From: Coenobita brevimanus
Taxonomy: Eukaryota; Arthropoda; Malacostraca; Decapoda; Coenobitidae
Direction: 5' to 3'
Assembly (NCBI GenBank): GCA_032717465.1
Contig: CM064690.1
Coordinates: 14,907,175 to 14,971,174, forward strand
DNA length: 64,000 bases
Shown: in pieces, positions 53,742 through 64,000 of the stretch
How the letters are laid out: the number at the start of each line of letters is the position of its first letter
How positions within the stretch are numbered: position 1 is the first letter of the stretch
Position numbers and translations under genes: made by a program
Notes under the pieces: model-generated
Seen by the model: only the letters and a program-made list of their open reading frames with translations
The model's database searches: none
Told to the model about the DNA's origin: nothing

Positions 53742-55649
53742 ACCAACCCTGAGCCCTGTGGAACTCCACTAGTCACTTGTCTGCATGATGAGTAATTTCC
53801 CCTTAGTACTGTTCTCATTTTTGTTTTTATGAGAAAATCTTGCATCCGACAAAACAGTTTGCCTCGAATTCCTCCTTGATGGTACAGTTTCCATAAAAGT
53901 CTTTGGTGTGGTACTGTGTCAAATGCTTTCTTGAAATCTAGATAGATACTGTCCACCCATCCTTCTTTTTCCTGTCATGTGTCTGTTACTCTGTCATATT
54001 AGCTCAACAGATTAGTAACACATGATTTTCCTTTTCTGAAACCAAACTGTCTTTCTGTTATCATATTGTGTTCTTCTAGATGATTTACCCAAGCTTTTTT
54101 ATAAGCTTTTCTAATACCTTTGCTTACAACACTGGATAGTGATACTGGTCAGTAGTTGAGTGGATTTTGTCTATTCCCTTTCTTGAATAAGGGAACAATG
54201 TTTGCTTTCTTCCAAATATCAGATAGTTTACCTTGTCTCAAGGATTCCTTGAAAATTAAAGATAATGGTTTACTTAACTTCTTTGTACATTCATGTAGCA
54301 CCCAACATGAAATTTCACCAGGACCATTTACTTTTCCTTTGTCTATTTTGCTTAACTCCTTCTGTATTACATTTTCTGATATTTGTATATTCAATAGTAT
54401 GTGTGGGCATGCAATTCCACATAGTCCCTCTGAAATTTTTTTTCTTCTGTAAAAACTGATTGGAAATTCTTATTTGGTGCTTCACAAATATCCTTCTCAT
54501 GTGTATAAGTGATTCCCTCGTCCATAGTGGATTGTATTTTATCTTTTACTTTGGTTTTGTTTCTGATGTAACTTTAAAATAGCTTCGGCTGATCACTGCT
54601 TTTATTTATGATATCCTCCTCAAACTGTTTTTGGGCTTCCTTCCTTATTCTTGTATAATCGTTTCTTGCCTGTTTATAGTTGTTATATGCCCTTTCACTG
54701 TACTATCTTCTGTATCTATTCCACAACAGATCTCTCTTTTCTTTTGATTTTTTACATTCTGTATTGAACCATTTCTTTATTATCTTTTCTGCTTCTTTGT
54801 GCCTTGGGATGTACTTCTGGACTCCTATTTCATAAAGTTCACAGAATTTTTTATATATAGCATTTAAATCTTGTCCTCTAAGCTCCTTTTCCCAATTAAT
54901 TTCTAAGAAGTACTTCTTTAGGTCATGATAGTTTCCCTTTTTATAGTTTAGGCTCATTTTGTGACTTTCATTGCTGTTAAGTATGTCATATGCAATCCTA
55001 AAGTTGCAATTTAGTACTGCATGGTCGCTTTTGCCGAATGGAGGGTGGTATATTAAATTTTCAGTATCACTTTCTTGCCTAGTAAATATATGATCTAGCA
55101 TTTAGGGCATATCGAGTCCCCTTTTTCTGGTGCTTTCCCTTACATGTTGTGTTAGGAAAAACTCCTGCACGAGATCCAGGAGATTTTGGTCCCAACAGCA
55201 TTCTTGGCTTATTATATCTAGAGTAATCCAATTTATATTTGTATTAAAATCTCCAGTTAGTATAATTCTTTCCGATTTCTCTTCCATTCTATGTAGTAAT
55301 GCTCTTAATCTCTGAATTGCACTCTCTGCCAGGTCCTCATATTCGCCTCTTTCCCATGTTTTTGATCTAGGTGGCATGTACAAATTGACTACAATTACTT
55401 TCCCTTCAGATGTATTGATCTCTACTGCAATCAGTTCTACTTGTGAGGGTATATCTAGTTCTATGTCTTTGACTTTTAGATTTTTCTTTTAGTTAATATT
55501 ATAATTCCTTCTCCTTTTTTTAAGTTCCTACCTCTTCTCCATATATTATATTCCTCTAAGTGTAGGGTGTCATTTGATATCCATGGTGTTAGTTTTGTTT
55601 TAGTTAGGCATATTATATGTGGTTCATTTCTCAGATATAATCATTCATC
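53742..55649 (-). mobile_element. CR1-C4, middle segment (EN and RT)
   Basis: Minus strand: endonuclease parts LYMPPRSKTWERGEYEDLAE-like (55383-55102), ILTGDFNTNINW, then MLDHIFTRQESDTENLIYH and GKSDHAVLNCNFRIAYD (55101-54703). RT start KVNGPGEISCWVLHECTKKL (54394-54149) and motif A YLDFKKAFDTVPHQRLLW to VTSGVPQGSG (53956 down). Stops and frameshifts throughout. It contains the empty sites for the pogo-like MITE and RTE-A10 in C2. Confidence 0.8.
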
Positions 55650-55656
55650 TCTAATA

Positions 55657-58099
55657 CCCTCTTCAGGTATAAAATGGTCCACAGGTATACATGGCGAGTG
55701 ATGAGAAGGGTTGGTGGTGATCTGAATAACAGGAAGGCAATGATTGATTATGTGTGTGTGGATGAAAGATGCAAAGATGTGTAATGGATGGAAGAGCTTA
55801 TAGAGGTTGGGGGAGTGGACTTTCTGACCACTACTTGGTGGTGGCCAGAATTAGGATCCAAATAAGATGGAGGAATAGAAGAAGGGAAAGACAAGAGGAA
55901 GGAGTAGTTGCAAGGTGAGTGAAAAGGTTACAAGAGGATGAGAAAAGGCAGAGTATAAGAGAGAAGTGGAGGAACGATTGGGCAAATATGAATTGGAGCA
56001 GATGGGAAACGTGGAAGGTGTGTGCAGGATATTTACAGAAATATGTGCAGCATGTGATGTGGTGTGTGGGGTGAAGAGAAGATGGAGGGGGGTGCAAGGA
56101 ACAGCATGGTGGACTGAAGAGGTGAGACTGGCTGTGGCACAAAAGAAGAAAGCATACAATGAATGGATGAGAAATAGGGGCGTGGAAGAAGTTGAGAGGC
56201 GGAAGAGAGAGTTATATGTAGAAAGAAAGAGAGAGGTGAGAAAATTAGTAAGAGAGAGTAAGAAGAGTGTGGATGAGGAATTTGGAAGGAATTTGAGTGT
56301 AAAGTGGAGGGACTGTAAGAAAATGTTCTGGAATGAGGTGAAGAGAGTAAGACAGGGTGGAAGTGAGGTTAGCAGGGTAGTGAAAGATAAAAATGGTAGA
56401 TTACTAGTAGAGAAGGGAGAAAATATGAGCTGATGGAGAGAACACTTTAAGGAATTGTTGAACATACAGGATGGAAGTAATGCGAGTATAAGTGGCTGGG
56501 GAATGGCTGGGAGAAGGAGGGAGGTGAGAAGACAGGAAGAAATCAGTAGGATAGAGGTTGTGGAAGCAATGAAGAAAGTTAAATTGAGGAAAGCCCCAGG
56601 AATTGATGGAGTGTGTGGTGAAATGCTGAAGCATGGGGGAGAGATAGTAGTAGAATGGATGTGGAAGATGTGCAGATTGGCCTGGGAGGAAGGTAGAGTC
56701 CGGGAGGATTGGAAGTCAGGTATAATTACTCCCTTGTACAAAGGAAAAGGGGAAAAAGAAGTGTGTGGTAATCATAGGGGCATTTGTCTTCTTAGTATAA
56801 TAGGAAAAGTGTATGGTAGGATACTTATTGACAGAGTTAGAGAAAGAACAGAGGAATTAGTTGGAGAAGAACAGGGAGGCTTTAGGATGGAATGAGGTTG
56901 TGTAGATCAGATATTCATTCTTAGATCTTTAGTGGAAAAGTTTCTAGAGAAGGGAAAGAAGTTGTATGTGGCTTTCATGCATTTGGAGAAAGCATATGAG
57001 AGGGTGGGTAGACAAGGATTGTGGAAAGTATTAAGAATATATGGAGTAGATGAGAAGTTGTTGAATGCTGTGAAGAGTATGTATGATGGTGCTAAGGCTG
57101 CAGTGCATGTTGATGGTGAACTGAGTGAATTTTTCTCTTTGAAGGTTGGGTTGAAACAGGGATGTGTCATGTCTCCATGGTTGTTCAATCTTTACATGGA
57201 TGGGGTAATAAAAGAGGTACAAGGTAGGGTAGTGGATGTTGGAGTGGCCCTGGTGGGAGAGGATAGTGTTTGGAAACTCCCTGTACTGTTGTTTGCAGAT
57301 GATACTGTGTTGTTGAATGAAGACAAAGGGGAGCTGCAAGGCTTGGTGGATGAGTTTGGGAGTGTGTAAGAAACGGAATCTAAAGGTGAATGGAGGGAAG
57401 AGTAAAGTGATGGTGTTTGAGAGGGATGAAGTCAGTGAATGTACAGCGAGGTTGGATATTGAGGAATTGGAATATGTGAGTACGTTTAAGCACATGGGTA
57501 GTGTGATGAGTAAGGATGGAGGTTTGGAGGGTGAAGTGCTTGAAAGGGTACAGCAGGGAAGAAAAGTTGCTGGTTCTTTGAAAACAGTGATAAGAAACAG
57601 GAAAGTGAGCATGGAAGTGAAAAAGTTACTACAAGACAGTATTGTGATACCAACTCTAACGTATGGAAGTGAAGCTTGGACGTTGTTGGAAGGACACAAG
57701 TCAAGAGCGAGAGCAGTGGAAATGAGTTATTTAAGAGGAGCATGTGGAGTCACATGGAGAGACAGGCTGACGAATGAGGACATAAAGGAGCGTTGTGGTG
57801 TGGATGTGGATGTGATAGGAAGCGTTATGAGGAACACATTGAGGTGGTTTGGCCATGTGGAGAGGATGGAGGGTGAGAGACTGACGAAGAGAGTGTATGT
57901 GAGTGAAGTCGAGGGGGGAATAGAGAGGCGGAGGCCTAAGATGAGATGGAGGGATGGGGTGGAGAGGTATATTAGAGAGGGGGGTGTGAGTTGGGAGCAG
58001 GGCAGTGAAATGGCGGGGGACAGGGTGACGTGGAGGCGATTTGTTTGTGGCCACCCCGAACGAGATTGAGGCGTCTGGCAATGGGTAGATAGATAGATG
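55657..58099 (+). mobile_element. RTE-A9, 5'-truncated LINE in CR1-C4
   Basis: Starts in the endonuclease (HRYTWRVMRRV block near 55680) and ends GGCGTCTGGCAATGGGTAGA plus TAGA repeats. TCTAATA at 55650-55656 and 58100-58106 is a candidate 7-bp target duplication; about 15 bp of extra sequence lies between the left copy and recognisable RTE-A. Confidence 0.85.
55966..58069 (+). pseudogene. RTE-A9 reverse transcriptase
   Basis: Open pieces 55966-56433, 56455-56895, 56932-57369 and 57317-58069: YVERKREVRKLVRESKKSVD, RKAPGIDGVCGEMLKHGG, HRGICLLSIIGKVYG, EEQGGFRME then a stop, motif A changed to FMHLEKAYERV (both acidic residues altered), GLKQGCVMSPWLFNLYMDG, FADDTVLLNED, LTYGSEAWTLLEGHKSRA, WFGHVERMEGERL. 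A TGA at 56433 and frame changes near 56895 and 57365 also break it. Inactive. Confidence 0.82.
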
Positions 58100-58536
58100 T
58101 CTAATAATTTAGATACCATTCCATCCACATTTCAGTACATCAACTTAAATCATCTTGTTGTCTTGGTTCTACTACCTTCCTCGTTTTTATTCCTTCCTGT
58201 TTGTGTACCACTTTCATACCTTCAATCTAATTACAGTACTTTGTAAAACAATGTATTCTTCTCCTCCTCTGATCTTCCCTCATTTTTTTGTTTTTGTTTC
58301 CTCCCTCTTCTCTTTCAGTAATTCCAGTTCCTCCTGTGTTAGGCATCCTTTTATCCATACATTTTTGAACTCCTCTTTTTCCATAAGGTTCTTTGCATTT
58401 TTTAGTATCTCCTTCACAGTGTTTACACTCTGGAAGGTTACCTTTAGGGGTCTTGACTTACTTCTCTTGTATTTCCCTAACCTTTTGTGTTCCTCTACAT
58501 CTTTACCACAGATTTCCTTTGATACTTCTTTCAATA
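58100..58536 (-). mobile_element. CR1-C4, ORF1/EN boundary segment
   Basis: Minus strand: KEVSKEICGKDVEEHKRLGK, SRPLKVTFQSVNTVKEILKN, EEFKNVWIKGCLTQEELELL (58534-58280), followed by the start of the endonuclease (NVDGMVSKLLD) near 58110. Bounded by RTE-A9 and JOCK-E2. Confidence 0.82.
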
Positions 58537-60643
58537 TATATATATATATATATATATTTTATGTGAGGAAGAAGGAACCAAAGGCAATGAGCCTGCAATG
58601 CTGTTCCCTCTAAGAGAAAAACAAAATACAAGAGAGAGCCAAATTCAAGATCCATTCATTTCGAGATGCCTGGACACACTGCGTTTGAAAGACTGGAGAT
58701 CATAGGAAGCAGGAAATACAGACAGAGGGAGACAGTTCCAGAGTTGACCTGTTGCATAAATGACGGACTGGGAGTAATGGTTGACTCTTGCATTAGAGAG
58801 TTGGACAGAAAATTGATGAGTGTTTGCTGCTAGACGGGTGCTACGCGCCTGTCATAGAAGTGGAGGAATGCATGCAGACAGTTCAGAGGAATAGTGACCA
58901 TTGAAGTAGCGATAGAAAAGAGATAAAGATGCAACACTGCGGCGAAGAGACAGAGGTTGAAGGGAGTCAGTAAGAGGGGGAGAGTTAATGAGACGAAAAG
59001 CCTTTGACTCCACCCTATTGAGAAGAGCTGTATGTGGGGAGCCCGCCCATACATGAGAGTTGTACTCCACACAGGGGCAGATAAAACCCCTGTATAGAGT
59101 CAACAATTGTGCATGGGTAAAGAAGGAACGGAGTCGGCTTAGCACATCCAGTCGCTTGGAAGCAGATTTTACAAGAGATGTAATATGATATTTCCAAGAC
59201 AAGTCCCGAGTAAATGAAACCCCAAGCATGTTCAACGATGATGCAAGATTAAGTTGAGTATTATTAAACATAAGTGGGTATACCTGTGGAAGAATTTGTC
59301 GAGTTGATAGATGCAAAAACTGAGTCTTTGATGCATTAAAAACAACCAGATTATTTTTACCCCAGTCAGAGATACGAGCCAAGTCAGACATTAGGTGTGC
59401 CATAGCCTCATCCCTTGCCTGTTGAAGTAACTGCTGAGATGTACGTTGTGGGAATCGAATGGAAAGGTGAAGGGTGGAGTCATCAGTGTATGAGTGGATA
59501 GGGTTAGATGTACAGCTTAGAAGGTCATTGATGAATAAAAGGAAGAGAGTTGGTGATAGGACATAGCCCTGAGGAACACCACTGTTAATAGATCTAGGAG
59601 AAGAACGATAGCCGTCTATAACAGCAGCTATAGAACGACCAGAAAGGAAGCTAGAGATGAAGGCACAGATAGAAGGATAGAAACCGTAAGAGCGCAGTTT
59701 GGAAATTAACGTTTTATGCTATACTCGATCGAAAGCCTTTGAGATGTCAAGTGCAATGGCATAGCTTTCGCCAGAGTACCGAAAGGATTATGACCAGGAG
59801 TGTGAAAGGTAGGTGAGAAGATCGCCTGTTGAGCGTCCCTGACGGAACCCATACTGACGATCAGAAAGAAGGTTGTGATAGGAAAGATGCTTTAAAATTT
59901 TTCTATTAAGAATTGACTCGAAAACTTTTGAGATACAGGATGTTAAAGCAATTGGACGATAGTTAGAGGGTTGGGAATGGTCACCCTTCGTTGGGACTGG
60001 CTGAATGAGGGCAAACTTCCAGCAAGAAGGAAAGGTTCAAGTTGACAGACAAAGGCGAAAGAGTTTGCCTAGGCAGGGAGTAAGCACAGAAGCACAGTTC
60101 TTGAGAACAACAGGAGGGACTCCATCAGGCTCATATGCCTTATTAGTACTGAGGCCAGCAGTGGCAGAAAATACATCAGCTAAAGAAATTTTAATGTTAG
60201 CCATGAGGAAGTCAGAGGGGGGAAGTGATGGAGGAACAGCACCGGAATCGTCTAAGGTGGAGATGGAGGAGAAAGTCTGAGCGAAGAGATGTGCTTTATC
60301 AGTAGAAGAAATAGCTACAGAGCCATCAGAGTAGAAAAGAGGAGGGAATAATGATGAGGTAAAGTTGTTAGAAAGGTTTTTGGCAAGGTGCCGGAAGGAG
60401 CGGGAAGAGGTCGAGTTGGAGAGTTGAGAGCATTTTGTACGAATGAAATTAATTTTAGCAGAGCGAAGAACAGACTTAGCACGATTCCGGGCAGAAATGT
60501 ATAAAAGATATGATTCAGGGGTGGGTTGGCTCCGGTACCTTTTATAGGCCCTCTCTTTGTTGCGGACAGCATTAGAACAAGCGTGATTAAACCAAGGTTT
60601 TCGTGCATTAGTCAAAGGATATGAGAAAGGAATGTATGCTCAT
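58537..60643 (-). mobile_element. JOCK-E2, 5'-truncated jockey-like LINE
   Basis: Minus strand, (TA)n tail at 58537-58558, 5' truncated at [12 protein letters not shown] (about 60640). Inserted in CR1-C4 ORF1 between the codons for MANVMS and KEVS. Provides the uninterrupted counterpart of the Tc1b site. Confidence 0.85.
58852..60615 (-). pseudogene. JOCK-E2 reverse transcriptase, broken
   Basis: Minus strand. 60615-60037: [60 protein letters not shown]. The middle (60000-59410) is frameshifted, with recognisable [13 protein letters not shown] and motif A sequence. 59403-58852: [55 protein letters not shown], ending IPPLL after a new stop. Dead copy. Confidence 0.8.
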
Positions 60644-61330
60644 TACATTTGCCCTCTCCTTTTTGTCGCTTGAGATCTTGTTTCTTACTTCTTCTTCTTC
60701 TATACCAGTGATTACTATAGATTTGTTGATATCTGCTGAATATCTGACTAATTTAGGATTGTTTTGGAGTGTTCTTTTCACTTCCTTTTTAATGCTTTTT
60801 TCTTCTACCCTTGTTTCTATGTCTTTCTTTACTTTCACCATTTCAGCATAAGTGGTTTCCACGTCATTTTTGTAGCTTTGCACAGCTTCATTCACCTGTG
60901 TTGTCTTCTCAATATCACTGCTCTGATCTATCACTCTACTTACTTGCCTAATTGTCTCTGTATCATTTTTGAACTCTTCCTTAAGACTCTCGTGGTTGAC
61001 TACTGTACTTTGCCATTTCACTGGTTTTTCTCATAAGTGAAGCTACTTCTACTGTCAGCTCATCTATGGCTGTGTCTTTCTTGTTGACTTCCATTCCTGA
61101 TTTTTCTATTTCTCTCATTTGCAAGTGCATCTGGTTCTTAATTTCATCAATCTCATTTTGAAAAGCCATCTCTAGTCTGTGTACTCGTTCCACCAGTTTA
61201 TTGTGAGTCTCAATTTCAACCAGTTCTTGGTAGAAATCATCATCCTGCTTTCTACCATTATCCCTTTTCTTTTCCAAATTTGCTTTAGTTGAGTATGTGG
61301 TCATTATGCAGTACTGAAAGCACATATACT
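60644..61330 (-). pseudogene. CR1-C4 ORF1, N-terminal segment
   Basis: Minus strand. 61325-60981: a Lys/Glu-rich coiled-coil-like start (TTYSTKANLEKKRDNGRKQD, VERVHRLEMAFQNEIDEIKN, MHLQMREIEKSGMEVNKKDT). 61021-60608: FKNDTETIRQVSRVIDQSSD, YKNDVETTYAEMVKVKKDIE, KSIVITGIEEEEVRNKISSD. One frame change near 61000. Gives the N-terminus missing from CR1-C2. No ATG is certain: the open frame begins near 61325, possibly at the ATG of MTTYSTKA (61301). Confidence 0.75.
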
Positions 61331-62826
61331 ACTTATATTCCCTGGGGCAGTTGTAGACTAAACAAATGATCAGCTGATTTAGCCCATTCTTGCTTTACTT
61401 TGTTTTCTTTACTGTTTGAATAAGTCTTGCTTTATTTTTATTTAATTTTTTTTATATTTATTTTTTATTTTTTAAACACCATTTAGTCTAACCTGGTACA
61501 GAGCTTGACTCATATAAAGATACTAATTTAGGTAATGTAGTGCGATTACCTAAATTAGTATCTGGCCAATTTGCCAGGTATGGAGACGTGGCGAGATGTG
61601 TGTGCTCCCTTCGGTGCCTCGTGTGTGTGTGTGTGTGTACACTACTTTAGCAACTGTGAGGCACCAGTGTTACTAAGGCATAATAGTAGATGTTTTCACT
61701 GTTCTCAATATGTTTTGAGGTGAATGATTTTAATGTAGTAAATTCTGATCATGTGAGGTAGACATGGCTGACAGTGAGGGAATGATACTGAGAGAAGAGG
61801 GTAGAGACATATGTATACCCAAACAGCCTCGCCATATCCAGCTTCAGTTGTAAAACATTATAATTTGTTTCTTGTTTAGTGTGTGCCACATGTTTAAATT
61901 GTTGTAGAGGTATTTAGAGGTTAGTGAGTGCATATTTAGTGATGGTGTGTTCAAGAGCATGTTTGTATTCTACCTGTCAGCTGAGCAGAAAAGACATGAG
62001 TTGTATACAGTTTGGTTTGTTCGGTAAGGGATATTTTTTCAGTTAAGGAAGTGACTGTGTTATAAGTAGGTAATGAGACGTTAGGGGCAAGTTACAGTAG
62101 TCTCATATCACACTGAGTCGAGACTGAATGTGGGAAATACTGTAACATTGGAGGCGTGGAGTATGAATCTGACAAGTACGGGGTACTTTTAGGGTAAATA
62201 AAATGCTGTAAGCATTCACTCAATTTTTTAAAAATTCTGTTACTGTTGTCTGTAATATTAATATTCATACAAGCATTTGGTTTGGAGACAAAGTGTATTT
62301 CTTCTTTTAATGACCCCTATATTTTCCTAATGAATGAAAGAATGGATTTTTTTTGGGGGGGGGTTCAGTTTAAATTAAGTTTAAGAAAAATAATTTAAAT
62401 TTCTACATATTGTTATTAATAATACTGTAATGGAGAGGAACATTAATTCTCAAGTTACTGTATGGAAGAAATTGGACAGTTCATAAATACAAACACTGTT
62501 AAGATGGCGTTGTGGAACGAAGTAACTGTTTGTAAGGATGGGGTTGTTTATTTGGTTTCTTTTCTTGTACCAATCTTTTACATATAAAATAAAGAAACCA
62601 ATGACTGATGAACAGTACTGAATAGATTCTGAAAAGTGAGTGTGTATTTGGGTGCAAACTACTCATACCAAGCAAGCTTTCTGCAGTCTTGATTAAGACA
62701 GACTTTTTTTTTTCAGAACTGTCCTTCCAGAATTGGAGTGTCTTTTATGCTGCAGTGTCTTGTATTCCACAAAAAAAAGCCTGAGACAGAAAAGAAAAGG
62801 ACTTCAACAAACAGTTATAATCAATA
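61331..62826. other. Unassigned AT-rich sequence with a dispersed repeat
   Basis: The (GT)n run at 61621-61638 and the block to about 61750 resemble 10340-10500. The open reading MADSEGMILREEGRDI at 61764 is short and has no recognisable match. A G run lies at 62352-62364. An AATAAAG sequence near 62588 is not tied to any gene. Nothing else seen. Confidence 0.45.
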
Positions 62827-64000
62827 CGGTACTCCCTCAATTATCCGACATAATAGAGCCAAAGGCATGTCCGGGTTGTGGCAATATCCTGATAATGAAC
62901 AATATCCCCCTACTATACCCAGACCTTACCAATACCCAACCTCTAATCTATACCTAACCTATTTGTGCAGTACCTCTATATATTTTGTCAGTGTTTTCCA
63001 GTCATTCAGGCATATTTAGACATCAAAACACACATAGAAATATCCAAAATTATTTTAAACACCAAGAAAACCATAAAAAAACATTGAAAGTTTAAAAGCA
63101 CCCTGCCTATAAATTACTGTATGTACAGTACCCCTCCAAATTTTGGCTGTGTTTTCTGGTCAGTCTTCCACATTTAGGCATCCAAACACACATAGGAACA
63201 TCCATATTAATGCTAAACACCAAGAAAACAACAAAAAAACTGGAGACGGAAAATCAGTTACTTTCTGTGACCTGAGTGATAGCTGCTCCTGGGGCTTATA
63301 AAAAAAAAAGTTGCCACCAGAAATTGGTTATATTGGTATGAATGATATACCATCATCTCTGCTTGTGTTTAAGCTATAAGATGAGTTGATAAAAGCACAG
63401 AAAACTGATCAGTAAAATAACAAAACTGCAGTGAGAATAAATGTTGTTCAAGAGTAAAACTTACCTTGATATAACTTCCCTTCATGTTAGTGGAACTGCC
63501 TGCACCTTGCAAGAGTTAAGCATTTGTCTAGATGCAGCATTTCATGATGTTTCTGGCAGATTTTGCAGAATTTTGATACAACCAATAGTATTCAAATACA
63601 TCGCCAACAACTTTAAAAACTCGTGGGTCATCGCTTTCATTGCAAAGGAGGGGAGGGAGTGAGGGGGGAGCCAGGAGGCAGGGCTAACAAGGCGGGGAGC
63701 ATGGGAGGGTATGGAAGAGGGATGGGAAGGGGGAAAGAATCGAGGCCATGGGCAGAATTTTCACCCTTCTGTCACAAGGTGGACGGGCACTTTCGCCTGG
63801 CTTGTTGTCTGCCTACATGTGTGTTGGCTTTTGGGAAACACAATTCATGGTGAGCAGGCGACTTTGGATGTTCGGTGTAGAGGAAGATGGGCACTTTCAC
63901 CTGACTTGTGGCTCGTGGTCTGTGTTACACGCGTGGTGGCAGTTGGGAAAGACTAATCCCGGTGGCCATGCAACTTCGGACATTCGGTGGGGATACATAC
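62827..64000 (+). mobile_element. Tigger-like non-autonomous repeat T1, copy b (cut by window end)
   Basis: After a TA it begins CGGTACTCCCTCAATTATCC, then AATAGAGCCAAAGGCATGTC, minisatellite units, and blocks at 63320-63640 matching 2925-3235 of T1a (AGAAATTGGTTATATTGGTA, CAAGAGTTAAGCATTTGTCT). It continues past the window end. No coding capacity. Confidence 0.6.

Overview
This is a eukaryotic, almost certainly animal, genomic window. Decapod crustacean is the most likely source: the jockey-like and RTE-like LINE proteins, the abundance of (AC)n and (TAGA)n microsatellites, and the pogo/Tigger and Tc1 content look like what I know from crabs, shrimps and crayfish. This rests on memory of those families, not on a search. 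I see no bacterial operons, rRNA operon, tRNA or CRISPR array.

Nearly everything recognisable is transposable element, often nested. I use these working names. RTE-A: endonuclease plus reverse transcriptase LINE of about 3.2 kb with a (TAGA)n tail, in at least ten copies or fragments. RTE-B: related LINE with a PHD-like zinc finger after the RT. RTE-F: third RTE-like lineage. CR1-C and CR1-D: two related CR1-like LINEs with an RRM-like ORF1 and an EN-RT ORF2. JOCK-E: jockey-like LINE. Tc1: two DD35E copies of identical length. POGO/T: Tigger-like TIR repeats and one decayed CENP-B/DDE transposase. PB1 and PB2: non-autonomous piggyBac-like elements flanked by TTAA.

Layout. 0-3.8 kb: degraded RT fragment, Tigger-like repeats with an internal minisatellite. 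3.8-12 kb: near-complete RTE-A1, head-to-head pair of RTE-B fragments, RTE-A and RTE-F fragments. 12.3 kb: a short exon-like segment with good splice sites and a GTSE1-like N-terminus, the only candidate host coding sequence. 12.9-26 kb: Tigger-like repeats interrupted by LINEs, and PB1, which sits in a CR1-C fragment and carries Tc1 copy a and RTE-A4. 26-40 kb: CR1-C2 followed directly by CR1-D1, which hold a pogo-like MITE, PB2, a 5S-derived SINE and RTE-A6. 41-42.3 kb: Tigger transposase pseudogene. 43-61.3 kb, minus strand: CR1-D2 and CR1-C4, the latter split by RTE-A8 (itself split by JOCK-E1, itself split by Tc1 copy b), RTE-A9 and JOCK-E2. 61.3-64 kb: unassigned sequence and another Tigger-like repeat.

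The most informative feature is that many insertions have an empty counterpart in the same window. Target-site duplications and element boundaries can therefore be read directly: TTAA for PB1 and PB2, TA for Tc1b and the pogo-like MITE. A second point of interest is a 5S rRNA-headed repeat inside CR1-D whose body and tail resemble RTE-A, a candidate SINE/LINE pair. Several elements keep long open frames: Tc1a is intact, and JOCK-E1 is broken only by Tc1b. Most of the others are decayed.
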